The translations under genes were made by a program, and so were the position numbers. This document shows, in pieces, positions 43,654 to 53,590 of a stretch of 64,000 nucleotides of DNA; positions within the stretch are counted from its first letter, which is position 1; the number at the start of each line of letters is the position of its first letter. The stretch comes from Pantoea sp. CCBC3-3-1 (GTDB taxonomy: Bacteria; Pseudomonadota; Gammaproteobacteria; Enterobacterales; Enterobacteriaceae): positions 3,472,001-3,536,000 of the forward strand of contig NZ_CP034363.1 in NCBI RefSeq assembly GCF_007981265.1. The letters are read 5' to 3'. Below the pieces are notes generated by a model. It was not told the DNA's origin. It did no database searches and worked only from the letters and a program-made list of their open reading frames with translations.

Positions 43654-43884
43654 TTACTTTTTATGATCCCGACGATAAAGCGCCCATTGTTCAATCCGCT
43701 CGCCGGTGGGCAGCAGGCAAAAACTGACTTCTCCTTTTGAGGTTGCAGCGCTTTCCTGCTTACCGCCCTGCTCCACGCAGTAAACGGCTGCCGGATTTTT
43801 CATCCCCAGCGCAGCAGGTTTATCTGTTTTTGCGGCACAGCCCGCAACGGCCAACATACAAACTAACATCGCGGTTCTTTTCAT
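43654..43884 (-). CDS. DUF333 lipoprotein, 76 aa
   Basis: A small lipoprotein. The signal MKRTAMLVCMLAVAGCA has a lipobox ending in C16. The mature part (NPAAVYCVEQGGKQES...VSFCLLPTGERIEQWALYRRDHK) is the DUF333 hallmark, with two cysteines able to form a disulfide. E. coli relatives such as YoaF are of unknown function. Good isolated gene. Confidence 0.85.
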   Translation of the reverse strand: MKRTAMLVCMLAVAGCAAKTDKPAALGMKNPAAVYCVEQGGKQESAATSKGEVSFCLLPTGERIEQWALYRRDHKK

Positions 43885-44083
43885 TTCGTCTCCTGGTGCA
43901 GCCGGCGGTTTTATGTTGTCGGCTTCACATTATGTCTGAAAAAAGCGTTCCGGCAGTTTAAGCCGTTGAACTTCAATGGGGATTAACTAAGATGGTATTT
44001 ATTCACCTACGCCAGACTGGTACGGATGCCGCGCCTGCGCGTCGACAGCAGGTTACGTTGCTCTCCCATGACAAGGAATGCTT

Positions 44084-44407
44084 ATGCCCATGCCAACCTT
44101 CACTTTGCGTTTAAGCCGCAGCGTGAGCCACTATCTTTTACCAGATATCCGCGCCCTGCTCCCAGCCGAAAGCGTACAGTTTTTCTCTAATGAACTGGAT
44201 GAGGAATGGCATTACACCTTATTGTGCGGACAAAGCCCGGAAAACTGCTCGCTGGCGGTTTCCGCTATTCTGATCTGGTATCAGCTTAAGCATATTCACA
44301 AACTGATTTTTTTGACCAGCGCGCAGCAGGTGGACGCCTCTGGTTGCACCCCGGGTGAGCTTTTTGAGCTGCTGAAAAAACCTGACGCCGTACTCTACCT
44401 TTCGTGA
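44084..44407 (+). CDS. Unknown protein, 107 aa
   Basis: Not recognised. A soluble alpha/beta protein (LRLSRSVSHYLLPDIRALLP, LDEEWHYTLLCGQSPENCSLAVSAILIWYQLKHIHKLIFL). The ATG at 44084 has AAGGA six bases upstream; the ATG at 44078 lies too close to it. Codon use is that of the GC-rich core. Probably a real lineage-restricted gene. Confidence 0.55.
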   Translation: MPMPTFTLRLSRSVSHYLLPDIRALLPAESVQFFSNELDEEWHYTLLCGQSPENCSLAVSAILIWYQLKHIHKLIFLTSAQQVDASGCTPGELFELLKKPDAVLYLS

Positions 44408-44538
44408 ACCTTCCCCTGGCCGTCGGCTGAAATAGTCAGGATGCCGATTTAACGCCAATCATGGGCTGTATTCCGCTGATTGATTTTCATTCGACTGGCT
44501 ACACTGGCGGTAAGTAAACGTAGAGTACCGGAGTAGTT

Positions 44539-44751
44539 ATGTCAGACAAAGATCCCATTGTTGAACGCCTTACCGTAGAGCTGCTGGCGCTCAGACAAAT
44601 CGTGCAGATGCTGATCGCTTACGGCAATGTTCCTACGGGCGGCAAGCTGAACAAATATTTGCAGAAAGTTGCTGATGATACCGAGCATCGTGAAGATCAC
44701 CGCGGGCCGAACAAAGCCATTGCCGACGCCATTCGCAGCTATATCAAGTAA
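44539..44751 (+). CDS. Unknown small protein, 70 aa
   Basis: A hydrophilic, helical protein (IVERLTVELLALRQIVQMLIAYGNVP, LNKYLQKVADDTEHREDH). GGAG lies five bases before the ATG and a strong terminator follows, so it is very likely real. No family recognised. Confidence 0.7.
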   Translation: MSDKDPIVERLTVELLALRQIVQMLIAYGNVPTGGKLNKYLQKVADDTEHREDHRGPNKAIADAIRSYIK

Positions 44752-44757
44752 TCCTGA

Positions 44758-44782
44758 AACCTCGTTACGGCGAGGTTTTTTT
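44758..44782 (+). terminator. Rho-independent terminator
   Basis: AACCTCG-TTACGG-CGAGGTT followed by a T run. Confidence 0.9.
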
Positions 44783-44911
44783 CGGCAGGCATTGTTCCTC
44801 TCAGGCTGCCTTTTGGGTTTTGTTACATTTCCTCCGGCAAAGCCTTGTGCTTTCTACCAGACTTACTTCTTATAAATAAAAAGCCAACGCTTAGATTTTT
44901 AAGGAGTATTT

Positions 44912-46528
44912 ATGACCACACCAGATACGACTCGTCTTTTAAACTCTGCCACGCTAAATAAAGGCACCGCTTTCAGCCAGCAGGAACGAGTCGAGGCTCA
45001 TCTGGAAGGATTGCTGCCGCCAGTAGTGGATTCCCTGGAAACGCAGATTAAGCGCGTGCTGGAACATCTTGACGGCAAACCTAACGATATTGAGAAATAT
45101 ATCTATCTCCAGGAGCTGGCCGATCGCAACGAAACGCTGTTTTTCGCCACGCTGATGTCCGATCCGGTCACTTTTATTCCCCTGGTCTATGACCCAACTA
45201 TCGCCGATGCCTGTTTGAAATATGGGCATATATACCGCCGCCCCAAAGGCATGTATCTCACCCATAAAATGAAAGGTCGCCTGAAAGAAGTATTGCGCAA
45301 CTGGCCGCAAAAGGAGGTGCAGTTTATTTGCATCACGTCAGGCGGACGCATTTTGGGCCTGGGTGATATCGGCGCAAACGGCGCGCCTATTCCGGTTGGT
45401 AAACTCCAGCTTTACACCGCCTGCGCCGCCGTTCCGCCGCAGGGCTTGCTTCCCATTCATCTCGATATTGGCACCCGCAATAAGCCATTGCGTGACGATC
45501 CGCTTTATACCGGCCTGCGTGAGGAGAAGCTTCAGCAGCAGGATCTTGACGAATTGCTTGATGAGTTTGTCGAGGCGGTTAACGAGGTATTTCCCGGCTG
45601 CTGCATCCATTTTGAGGACTGGGAAGGCAATGATGCGATCCGTTATCTGCAACGCTATCAGCAACAGGCGCTGGTTTATAACGATGATATCCAGGGAACC
45701 GCCAGCGTCGTTCTGGCCGGGCTGCTCACCGCGCTGAAAACGACCGGCGGCAAGCTGGCTGAACAGCGCATATTGTTTGCCGGTGCGGGATCGGCAGGCA
45801 CGGGTATCGCAAACATGCTGGTCGAGGCGATGGTTCAGGAAGGGGCAGAACGGCAACAGGCCCGGCAGGCGATTACGCTGTTTGATAAAGAGGGGTTGAT
45901 CGAATCCAGCCGCAACGATCTTAACGATTCGCAAAAGATCTATGCCCGCAGGATGGAGGCTGAACAGGATCTGCAAAAAGTGGTGGAGTCCGTTAAGCCG
46001 ACCATGCTGATTGGCGTCAGTACGCAGGGCGGCCTGTTTACCGAAGGCGTGGTGAAAGCGCTGAGCGAGCTGAACGATCGGCCGATTATTTTTGCCTTAT
46101 CCAACCCGACAAAAAATGCCGAATGCACGGCTAAACAGGCTTACGACTGGAGTAAGGGTAACGCGCTCTTTGCGGCAGGCGTGCAGTTTGGTGAGGAAAA
46201 AGTCAACGGCGAAACACGCTATCCCGGGCAGGCAAATAACTTCTATATTTTCCCGGCGGTAAGCCTGGCCGTTTATGCCGCCAAACCAAAACGCATTGAT
46301 GATGCTTTGTTTATTGAAGCGGCGCGTCTTTGTGCTCAGCAGGTGAGCAAACAAGATCGCGAGCGTGGCAAACTCTACCCTTCACAAGCTGATATTCTGT
46401 CGACGGAAATTGCTATTGCCAGCGGGCTGGTGCGCTACCTGTTTAAAGAGAAACAGGCGGGCGTGAAAGAGCCAGAAGATATCGATCGCTGGATGCAGAA
46501 AATCACCTGGCGGCCGCGCTATCAATAA
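44912..46528 (+). CDS. maeA: NAD-dependent malic enzyme
   Basis: A 538-residue malic enzyme that turns malate into pyruvate and CO2 with reduction of NAD. Conserved parts: IYLQELADRNETLFFATL, VYDPTIADACLKYGHIYRRPKGMYLT, ICITSGGRILGLGDIGANG (substrate site), VYNDDIQGTASVVLAGLL (metal-binding aspartates) and FAGAGSAGTGIANML (NAD fold, about residue 290). Long-form size agrees with bacterial MaeA. AAGGAG precedes the ATG. Its product pyruvate is the signal of the YpdA/YpdB system encoded about 15 kb away. Single gene. Confidence 0.93.
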   Translation: MTTPDTTRLLNSATLNKGTAFSQQERVEAHLEGLLPPVVDSLETQIKRVLEHLDGKPNDIEKYIYLQELADRNETLFFATLMSDPVTFIPLVYDPTIADACLKYGHIYRRPKGMYLTHKMKGRLKEVLRNWPQKEVQFICITSGGRILGLGDIGANGAPIPVGKLQLYTACAAVPPQGLLPIHLDIGTRNKPLRDDPLYTGLREEKLQQQDLDELLDEFVEAVNEVFPGCCIHFEDWEGNDAIRYLQRYQQQALVYNDDIQGTASVVLAGLLTALKTTGGKLAEQRILFAGAGSAGTGIANMLVEAMVQEGAERQQARQAITLFDKEGLIESSRNDLNDSQKIYARRMEAEQDLQKVVESVKPTMLIGVSTQGGLFTEGVVKALSELNDRPIIFALSNPTKNAECTAKQAYDWSKGNALFAAGVQFGEEKVNGETRYPGQANNFYIFPAVSLAVYAAKPKRIDDALFIEAARLCAQQVSKQDRERGKLYPSQADILSTEIAIASGLVRYLFKEKQAGVKEPEDIDRWMQKITWRPRYQ

Positions 46529-46598
46529 CAGCACGCGGCACGCCGACTCTTACCGGAGTGCCGCGCTTCGCTGACTGACCCGTCACAACGTATCTGAA

Positions 46599-48530
46599 TT
46601 AAGATACAGCGACCCTGAACGAAGAGATATCCTGCGCCAGCTGTGAAGCCTCACTGCGCAGCGCTTCGGTATTCTCCGCTGTCTGGTTAACCAACAGCAG
46701 ATTTTGCTGAATGCTGCGTTCCATCTGTGAAACCGCCAGCGTCACCTCGCTGATGCCTTTACTTTGCTCATCACCGGCGACGCGCATTTCGCCCACGATC
46801 TGCTTCACTTTCAGCACGTCGTTTACCAGGGTTTCCAGCTTCTCACCGGCACCTTCTACCAGCCTGCTACCGGTAAGCACGGTGGCATCAGACTGGCTAA
46901 TCAGCGCTTTGATCTCCTGAGCAGCGGCGGCGCTGCGCTGCGCCAGCGCCCGGACTTCTGCGGCCACCACGGCAAATCCACGCCCCTGCTCGCCTGCTCT
47001 GGCGGCTTCAACCGCCGCGTTCAGCGCCAGGATATTAGTCTGGAACGCAATACCGTCGATTACGCTAAGAATTTCCCCTACCCGGCTGGAAGAGGATTTA
47101 ATCGACGCCATCGTGGTAATAACCTGATTCATGACTTCGCTACTGCTGCGGGCAATGTGTGCCGTCTGCTCGGTAAATTCGTCCGCCAGACGGGTATTGG
47201 CCGCGTTCTGCTGTACCGTCGCGTTGAGCTGTTCCATCGCTGCGGCGCTCTCTTCCAGCGCGGAAGCCTGATCGCCAATTTTGGCAGAAAATGCCTGGTT
47301 GCTTTCCGCCAGCGAACTGGCGTTAGCAGCAACGTTCACGCCGCTCGCCTGCACACTGGTAATCACCCTGGCGATTTTATCCACGAACTGATTAAAAGAG
47401 AGCGCGATGTCGGTGATTTCATCTTTACCCGTGGTTTCCAGACGGCGGGTTAAATCGCCGTCGCCCAGCGCGATTTCGTCCAGCGCGGTTCGGGTCGATT
47501 CCAGCCGGGCCGCCATGCGTCGGGCAAACAACCAGACACAAGCCAGCAGGATCAGCAGCGCCGGGATGAGTACGACAAAAATATCCTGCCGGATATTATC
47601 CGCCAGCGCGGTGACTTTCGCCTGCGGCGTGACCAGCCCAATAACCCAACCGGTAGTTTGCATCTTAAACAGCGTCACCTGAACGTCGGTTTTAAGAATG
47701 CCGTCTTCAATATTATTGAGGGTGGTCGGTGCCGCTGCCTGCACAGTACCCAGGGATTCTTGCACGCTGAGCAGCCATTTTTGCTGAGCAGCCAACGTAC
47801 CGAATTTTTTCAGCGTCTTATCGCTATTGCCAGGAAAGTAGAGCACGTTACCAGCCTGATCTAACGCAAAAGCGTAGCCACCGGTAAGATTACCGTTACG
47901 CACCATAAAAGCGGAAAGATCATCCAACAGAACGTCAAACGTCGCCACGCCGGCAAACTTTTCGCCCTGCGTGTAGGGAACGCTACAGGTCACCATGTTC
48001 ACCAGTGAAACAGGATCCTGATAAACTTCTGACCAGTTACATTTGCTGCGTGAAGCGTCCCGGGTCGAGGTATACCAGCTTTCATTATGATAGCCGGCAC
48101 TGCTGGCCGCGTTATAGCCGTCGGAATAAGCCAGGGAGCCATCTGCACCTCGCGACCAAAAGAAGCTGCGGCGCGCCACGCCTTCGGTAAAGGCGCCAGG
48201 CTCGGGCCAAATCCCTCCGCCCGCCACGCTCTTATCACCTTTGCTGTCGATAATTTGTGGCAAAACGCTTTTAAACAGCTCGGGCTGATGTGGCAACACT
48301 TCTGCCAGCCGCGCAACACTCACCACTTCACCTTCAGTACGCGCCAGTTGCTGGTTCAGCTGGCCGACAATATTTTCTCCGGTCTGCTGGATCAAGCGGT
48401 TACTGGCTGCAATGACGCGCGGCTGCCCACGCAGGGAAATCGCAAAATAAACAATCAGCAGCGTTAACAGCAGCATTGTAACGCCGCCGAACATCAATTT
48501 TCCGGACAGGCGAGCGGGTATCCCAGGCAT
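46599..48530 (-). CDS. Methyl-accepting chemotaxis protein with dCache sensor
   Basis: A chemoreceptor of about 643 residues. One helix near the N-terminus ([18 protein letters not shown]), a large periplasmic dCache domain ([46 protein letters not shown]), a second helix ([21 protein letters not shown]), a HAMP segment and the signalling tip ([46 protein letters not shown]). No NWETF-type CheR/CheB tether is present at the end. The start at 48530 has AAGGA about eight bases upstream; ATG 48536 is possible. The ligand is not deducible; dCache domains often bind amino or organic acids. Confidence 0.9.
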   Translation of the reverse strand: MPGIPARLSGKLMFGGVTMLLLTLLIVYFAISLRGQPRVIAASNRLIQQTGENIVGQLNQQLARTEGEVVSVARLAEVLPHQPELFKSVLPQIIDSKGDKSVAGGGIWPEPGAFTEGVARRSFFWSRGADGSLAYSDGYNAASSAGYHNESWYTSTRDASRSKCNWSEVYQDPVSLVNMVTCSVPYTQGEKFAGVATFDVLLDDLSAFMVRNGNLTGGYAFALDQAGNVLYFPGNSDKTLKKFGTLAAQQKWLLSVQESLGTVQAAAPTTLNNIEDGILKTDVQVTLFKMQTTGWVIGLVTPQAKVTALADNIRQDIFVVLIPALLILLACVWLFARRMAARLESTRTALDEIALGDGDLTRRLETTGKDEITDIALSFNQFVDKIARVITSVQASGVNVAANASSLAESNQAFSAKIGDQASALEESAAAMEQLNATVQQNAANTRLADEFTEQTAHIARSSSEVMNQVITTMASIKSSSSRVGEILSVIDGIAFQTNILALNAAVEAARAGEQGRGFAVVAAEVRALAQRSAAAAQEIKALISQSDATVLTGSRLVEGAGEKLETLVNDVLKVKQIVGEMRVAGDEQSKGISEVTLAVSQMERSIQQNLLLVNQTAENTEALRSEASQLAQDISSFRVAVS

Positions 48531-48815
48531 GGTCATTTCCTTAGCAAAAGCGTCACAGGGAAAACGGATAGAGTGCGGAGTGTGTGATTGTTGAGCATCA
48601 CTTCTTTGGATTATCGGCAGCCGTGATGAAAACTGGATCAATTCCGGCGAAATTTTCTTCTGTAAAAAACAGCAAAGCCGGGAGAGTGCCGATTGATCTC
48701 TGGCTTACTGCCAGGCTACCCTGACGCCCCGCTGCAGGGGTCAAAGAAAACTGCGGTGTGGCTTACGTCTTTGCCAGAGAACGCTTTGGACAAGTTTTAC
48801 TACAGGGAAAATATT

Positions 48816-50066
48816 ATGTATCAGTACTTTATTGGCTGGCTTAACGACTTTGAGCTGCCTTATTCATCCTTGATAGCGCTGGTCGCTATTCTTGTCGTTA
48901 TCTTAATTATCTCACTGATTGCGCACGCTATTCTTCACCGGGCGGTGCTGCCATTTTTACGCCGACTGTCGGAAAAGTCTTCACGTCAGTGGCCAAAATC
49001 GCTGATCGACAACAAGCTGTTTAGCCGTTTCGCGCTGGTGATGCAGGGCATTTTGCTGCAAATTCAGCTCGACCTTTTTCTGACCGGCATAGAACCTGTC
49101 TATACGGTTCTGCTGGTTGCCAGTCAGATCTGGCTGATGGTTTTCAGCCTTCTGATGTTCTTTTCGCTGCTTGATGTCGCGCTCGATCTGTCAGAACAAA
49201 GCATGCTGGCGCACCAGCTGCCGCTTCGCGGCATTTTTCAGAGCATGAAGTTGATTGCCGCGTTGCTGATCGCGCTGATGATTATTTCTGTCCTGATCGG
49301 CAAATCGCCGCTGGTGCTGCTGACCGGTTTAGGGGCGATGACCGCTGTGCTGATGCTGGTGTTTAAGGATCCCATCCTTGGTCTGGTCGCCGGTATCCAG
49401 CTTTCGGCCAATAACATGCTGAAGATGGGCGACTGGCTGGATATGCCTAAATATGGCGCGGATGGTTCGGTCGTGGATATCGCACTGACGACGGTAAAAG
49501 TGCGTAACTGGGACAATACCATTACCACTATCCCTACCTATGCGCTGATCTCCGATTCGTTCAAAAACTGGCGGGCGATGTCAGAATCAGGTGGGCGTCG
49601 GATCAAGCGCAGCATTAACATTGATACCACCAGCATCCGTTTTATGACTGATGAAGACGTTGCACGGCTGAAACGCGCTCAGCTGTTAACGCCTTATCTG
49701 GAGAGCAAAAGCGAAGAGGTGGCAAACCATAATGCGCAACTCGGCTGCGATGTGACCACCCCGCTAAACGGCCGTCATATGACCAACATCGGCACTTTCC
49801 GTGCGTGGCTGGAAGCCTGGCTACAGGCGCATCCGCAAACGCGCAAAGACATGACGCTAATGGTACGTCAGCTGGCCCCGGGCGCCGATGGCCTGCCGCT
49901 GGAAGTCTATGTCTTTACCAACACCACCGTCTGGCTGGAGTATGAAAAAATTCAGTCTGATATTTTCGATCATATCTTCGCCGTGCTGGCAGAGTTCGAT
50001 CTGCGCGTGCATCAGACGCCAACCGGCAACGATCTGCGCAATCTGCGGATAGCGTCAGCGAGTTAA
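48816..50066 (+). CDS. ybdG: YbdG, mechanosensitive channel of the MscS family
   Basis: A 416-residue protein that aligns along its length with E. coli YbdG from memory: [37 protein letters not shown] in the pore-lining and beta-domain region, [22 protein letters not shown] and the C-terminal [17 protein letters not shown]. Five N-terminal helices are seen. It would open under osmotic downshock, giving low-conductance MscM-like currents. The start chosen (MYQYFIGW) follows CAGGGA by seven bases; a longer frame from 48693 lacks a ribosome site. Confidence 0.9.
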   Translation: MYQYFIGWLNDFELPYSSLIALVAILVVILIISLIAHAILHRAVLPFLRRLSEKSSRQWPKSLIDNKLFSRFALVMQGILLQIQLDLFLTGIEPVYTVLLVASQIWLMVFSLLMFFSLLDVALDLSEQSMLAHQLPLRGIFQSMKLIAALLIALMIISVLIGKSPLVLLTGLGAMTAVLMLVFKDPILGLVAGIQLSANNMLKMGDWLDMPKYGADGSVVDIALTTVKVRNWDNTITTIPTYALISDSFKNWRAMSESGGRRIKRSINIDTTSIRFMTDEDVARLKRAQLLTPYLESKSEEVANHNAQLGCDVTTPLNGRHMTNIGTFRAWLEAWLQAHPQTRKDMTLMVRQLAPGADGLPLEVYVFTNTTVWLEYEKIQSDIFDHIFAVLAEFDLRVHQTPTGNDLRNLRIASAS

Positions 50067-50194
50067 TTCCAGACGGGCAGCTCCTGCGCGGATTGGCTTC
50101 AGACTACTGACAAACCTGAAGCGAAGGGGCATACGCCCAGAGCAAAGCTTCACGGGCCATGAACGGCCCGTGAAGTGCAGCCCCCGCAGCAGCC

Positions 50195-50246
50195 TGCCGT
50201 TCATTCCTTCTCAGCGGCATTTCATTCCGCTCTGACGGCAGTTCAT
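50195..50246 (+). promoter_or_regulatory. Triple YpdB-type binding repeat upstream of yhjX
   Basis: TGCCGTTCAT (50195-50204), GGCATTTCAT (50216-50225) and GGCAGTTCAT (50237-50246) are each separated by exactly 11 bases, a 21-bp period that puts them on one face of the helix. The published YpdB site in the E. coli yhjX promoter is GGCATTTCAT-N11-GGCATTTCAT. The central copy is exact. A TACTAT -10 candidate follows at 50280-50285 with no good -35, as expected for an activated promoter. Confidence 0.85.
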
Positions 50247-50321
50247 GCCGTATTGTCCCCGCGCGCGAAAGTCCCGCCTTACTATGTGCTTAATTTCTTC
50301 AACTTCTCCCGGGAGCCTGCC

Positions 50322-51548
50322 ATGAGCACAAGGCCTGTCAGTCACAGCGTTAACCGCACCCGTTGGTTAACGCTGATCGGTACCATCATCACGCAGTTTG
50401 CACTGGGTTCTGTTTATACCTGGAGCCTGTTCAATGGTCAGCTATCGCAAAAGCTGGACGCACCGGTTAGCCAGATCGCTTTTTCCTTCGGATTACTGAG
50501 CCTTGGACTGGCTATCGCCTCTTCACTCGCTGGAAAATTACAGGAGCGATTTGGCGTGCGTAATGTGGCTATCGGCGCGGGAGTGTTGATGGCGGTAGGC
50601 TTTTTTCTGACGGCACATGCCAGCAACCTGTTTATGCTTTATCTCAGTGCAGGCGTGCTGGTCGGTCTGGCCGATGGCGCGGGCTATCTGATGACCCTGT
50701 CAAACTGTGTGAAATGGTTCCCTGAACGCAAAGGCGTTATCTCTGCCTGCGCCATCGGCGCTTACGGGTTGGGCAGCCTGGGCTTTAAATTTATTTGCAG
50801 CTATCTGTTAAGCGTCAACAGCCTGGAAACGACGTTTATTATCTGGGGCGGTCTGGCGATGGTGATGATAATCGCCGGGGCGTTATTAATGAAAGATGCA
50901 CCAAAACAACAGCCTGTGAGCAATGGTAAAGAGACAGGCGCCCGGGATTTCTCGCTGGCGGAAGCCGTGCGCATGCCGCAATACTGGATGCTGGCCGTGA
51001 TGTTCCTGACTGCCTGTATGAGTGGTCTGTATGTGATTGGCGTGGCGAAAGATATTGGTGAAGGCCTGGTGCATCTCTCAACCTCAACGGCCGCGAATGC
51101 GGTAACAATCATCGCTATCGCCAATTTAAGCGGCAGGCTGGTACTGGGCGTGCTGTCAGATAAAATGGCGCGCATTCGCGTTATCACGCTTGCCCAGGTT
51201 GTTTCACTGACCGGCATGAGTATTCTGCTTTTCAGCCAGATGAATGAGACCACTTTCTTCCTCTCTCTGGCTTGTATTGCCTTTAGTTTTGGCGGCACCA
51301 TTACCGTTTATCCTTCCCTGGTCAGCGATTTCTTCGGCCTGAATAACCTGACGAAAAACTACGGCCTGATCTATCTTGGCTTTGGGATTGGTAGCGTGAT
51401 GGGGTCGTTGATTGCTTCATTGTTTGGCGGCTTTATGGTGACGTTCAGCCTGATTATCGCCCTGCTCGCCCTGTCGCTGATCATGTCGGTCACTATCCGC
51501 ATGCCACATCGTCCGGCGAAAGAGAGCAAAACGCTACAGCATGCCTGA
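50322..51548 (+). CDS. yhjX: YhjX, OFA-family MFS transporter
   Basis: A 408-residue twelve-helix MFS protein. TRWLTLIGTIITQFALGSVYTWSLFNGQLS and LSNCVKWFPERKGVISACAIGAYGLGSLGFKF are near-identical to E. coli YhjX as I recall it (402 residues). YhjX is linked to pyruvate and is the classical YpdB-activated gene. The true start is the ATG at 50322 (MSTRPVSHS, GGGAG six bases before). The longer open frame upstream covers the YpdB repeats and is not coding. A bidirectional terminator follows. Confidence 0.92.
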   Translation: MSTRPVSHSVNRTRWLTLIGTIITQFALGSVYTWSLFNGQLSQKLDAPVSQIAFSFGLLSLGLAIASSLAGKLQERFGVRNVAIGAGVLMAVGFFLTAHASNLFMLYLSAGVLVGLADGAGYLMTLSNCVKWFPERKGVISACAIGAYGLGSLGFKFICSYLLSVNSLETTFIIWGGLAMVMIIAGALLMKDAPKQQPVSNGKETGARDFSLAEAVRMPQYWMLAVMFLTACMSGLYVIGVAKDIGEGLVHLSTSTAANAVTIIAIANLSGRLVLGVLSDKMARIRVITLAQVVSLTGMSILLFSQMNETTFFLSLACIAFSFGGTITVYPSLVSDFFGLNNLTKNYGLIYLGFGIGSVMGSLIASLFGGFMVTFSLIIALLALSLIMSVTIRMPHRPAKESKTLQHA

Positions 51549-51554
51549 AATACC

Positions 51555-51592
51555 AGCGCGAGGCCGCCAGGAAATGGCAGCCTCGCGCTTTT
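51555..51592. terminator. Rho-independent terminator between yhjX and the SMP-30 gene
   Basis: AGCGCGAGGC pairs with GCCTCGCGCT across a 15-base loop, followed by TTTTGT. Confidence 0.88.
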
Positions 51593-51595
51593 GTA

Positions 51596-52480
51596 TTATT
51601 TCTTTGCCCGGAATGTCGGCTCAGGTAGCCCGGCAACATTAACCCGAACTGCAAACAGATCGCCAGACTGCGGATACTGGGCCAGTTCTTCTTCGCTGCG
51701 CCCTTCGCGCGAGCTGGTGATATACAGCGTTTTCAGATCGGGGCCGCCGAACGCCACCATAGTCGGCCAGCGTACCGGCAGTGGAATTTCATCGACAATC
51801 TGACCATTGCGGGGATCAAGCCGAATGACCCGCGAGCCATCAAACATCGCTGCCCAGTAAAAGCCTTCACTGTCGATTGCCGCGCCGTCGGGCAATCCGC
51901 CCTCTTCCTGTTTAAAACGCTGTAATACCTCACGCGGGCCAATATCGCCCTGGTCATCGACCGGATAACGGTAAAGCACGCCGTTAGGCGTATCGGTATG
52001 ATACATCCAGCGGTTATCCGGTGAGAAAGCCAGTCCGTTGGAAATCATCACGTCTTCCGCTTCCACGGTCAGCTTCAGGTTTTCGTCCAGTCGACATAGC
52101 TTGCCGCCATTGCGGTCCTGCGGTTCCCACAGGCTACCGCACCAGAAGCGGCCAAACCGATCAACCCGTCCGTCGTTAAAGCGGCTACGTTCCGCTTCAC
52201 CCGGATTCGGCGCGATACGACGGGTAATCTTCCCCTGCTCGTCCAGCATGCATACGCCGCTGCGTAAGGCCGCCACAAAACCGCCGTCTTCGTTCAGGCC
52301 AAAACAACCAATATGCTCCGCCACCGGCACGGCACGATGCTCGCCACTTTGTGGATTAAAACGATGCAGAGCCGGTGCCAGAATATCAACAAACCAGAGC
52401 ACCTGTTCGCTCACTGACCAGACCGGACATTCGCCCAGTTCCGCCTGAGCCGCCAGCACATTGTCTACCTGATAAGCCAT
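51596..52480 (-). CDS. SMP-30/gluconolactonase/LRE family lactonase
   Basis: A 294-residue six-bladed propeller protein. GECPVWS (metal-binding E16 region), RFNDGRVDRFGRFWCGSL, MISNGLAFSPDNRWMYHTDT and LPDGAAIDSEGFYWAAMF hold the usual metal ligands (E, N, D). Such enzymes hydrolyse sugar lactones such as gluconolactone in the cytoplasm; the exact substrate is not known. It converges on yhjX with a shared terminator. Confidence 0.9.
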   Translation of the reverse strand: MAYQVDNVLAAQAELGECPVWSVSEQVLWFVDILAPALHRFNPQSGEHRAVPVAEHIGCFGLNEDGGFVAALRSGVCMLDEQGKITRRIAPNPGEAERSRFNDGRVDRFGRFWCGSLWEPQDRNGGKLCRLDENLKLTVEAEDVMISNGLAFSPDNRWMYHTDTPNGVLYRYPVDDQGDIGPREVLQRFKQEEGGLPDGAAIDSEGFYWAAMFDGSRVIRLDPRNGQIVDEIPLPVRWPTMVAFGGPDLKTLYITSSREGRSEEELAQYPQSGDLFAVRVNVAGLPEPTFRAKK

Positions 52481-52787
52481 AATTTTTCCTTGTAGTGACC
52501 TGGAGTGAATTGCAGAGCTAAGTTTACTGCATAACGCGGCTTCTGCTGAAATTAACGCAAATTCAATTACAGGAATATCTTGTACGCAGTCGGGGGATTT
52601 AAGAATATTCCAGGCCGATCTCTCTTTTTTTAAGCCTTATCTTATTTATCGCAACGTTTAAAAGACTAGTATTTGCCGTACAGAATTATTTGGTAATATT
52701 TACGGAAATAACTCTACATTTCCATCATTATTCTTCCACTTTTCTCTCGTAAATTGGCAGCTATAGAAAAGTGAAGGAGTATTCACC
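52481..52787. other. Divergent control region
   Basis: A 307-base gap between the lactonase and the small lipoprotein. A possible promoter for the latter is TTTGCC with TAATAT 16 bases on, near 52672-52700. Nothing else is evident. Confidence 0.4.
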
Positions 52788-52940
52788 ATGAAAAAAATAA
52801 TTAAGGTTGCGACTGTTCTGGGTGTAATGATGATGCTGAATGGTTGTATTATACACGATGGCTACCGGGGCGGCGGCCATCACGGTGGCGGCTATCATGG
52901 CGGTAATCACCATGGACACGGGCCACATCGGGGCTGGTAA
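52788..52940 (+). CDS. His/Gly-rich small lipoprotein, 50 aa
   Basis: It starts with MKKIIKVATVLGVMMMLNGC, a lipoprotein signal with lipobox LNGC (C20). The mature 31 residues are almost entirely His, Gly and Tyr (GGGHHGGGYHGGNHHGHGPH), so they could bind metal ions. AAGGAG lies eight bases before the ATG. A terminator follows at about 53025. Too short for many gene finders. No name known to me. Confidence 0.8.
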   Translation: MKKIIKVATVLGVMMMLNGCIIHDGYRGGGHHGGGYHGGNHHGHGPHRGW

Positions 52941-53024
52941 GAAAGGCATTATAAGAGGGTGAATCACCCTTAAGCGGGCAAAGCCTGCACACAGCAATAT
53001 AAAAATAAAATAATGCAGTTTTCC

Positions 53025-53048
53025 AGGCGGGTTATTCCCGCCTTTTTT
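53025..53048. terminator. Rho-independent terminator
   Basis: AGGCGGG-TTATT-CCCGCCT followed by TTTTT. It lies between two convergent lipoprotein genes. Confidence 0.9.
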
Positions 53049-53049
53049 A

Positions 53050-53337
53050 TTAACTTTTAATGCTGTAGTTACACTGATACCAGGCTTTCATTAATCCTGG
53101 CAATCGGCTTTCCTGCGGTTTGATCGCTTCAACTTTGTCGAACCCACGTTCAGAACAGTAATGTTCAACATCTTCCAGCATGGCGGCTTTATTTACCGTC
53201 TCTGGGTTAAAGCGATATTGCACGGTGTTTACAGCGGGATCTTCATCCACCTTTTCAAAAGCGCCCGGTTTGCCTGAAGTGCAGCCTGTTAATAACAGGA
53301 CCGCCAGCGTCAGAGCGCCAGCAATACTCTTTTTCAT
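53050..53337 (-). CDS. Small lipoprotein, 95 aa
   Basis: MKKSIAGALTLAVLLLTGC is a lipoprotein signal (lipobox LTGC, C19). The mature part has two further cysteines (HYCSERG and WYQCNYS) probably forming a disulfide. The start at 53337 has GAGAGGAG seven bases upstream. No family recognised with confidence. Confidence 0.75.
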   Translation of the reverse strand: MKKSIAGALTLAVLLLTGCTSGKPGAFEKVDEDPAVNTVQYRFNPETVNKAAMLEDVEHYCSERGFDKVEAIKPQESRLPGLMKAWYQCNYSIKS

Positions 53338-53590
53338 CTTAACTCCTCTCTCCGGTGTCGCATAATACCCGGTCGGCCAGTTTGTTCTAATCGGAAAAGA
53401 CTGCTTTTGCACATTCTTTACTGTGCTTATGCAATATTTTACCGATTGAATCGATTCAGAAGGCCGACTGGCGTGCCACGAAAATGAATGCCAATATGAC
53501 GTCAGACACAGCGAAATGTCTGCTCAACACCAGGATTTTACTTATAATAACAAAGTGTTATGCCCGCGGCGAGCGGGCTTTTTTTTGCGC

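Noticed and set aside
46764..47453. Rightward frame of 229 codons opposite the chemoreceptor
   Set aside because: Antisense shadow of the conserved MCP signalling domain; no ribosome site.
50175..50321. N-terminal extension of YhjX from the ATG at 50175
   Set aside because: E. coli YhjX has no such extension, the ATG at 50322 has a good ribosome site, and the extension overlies the YpdB repeats.
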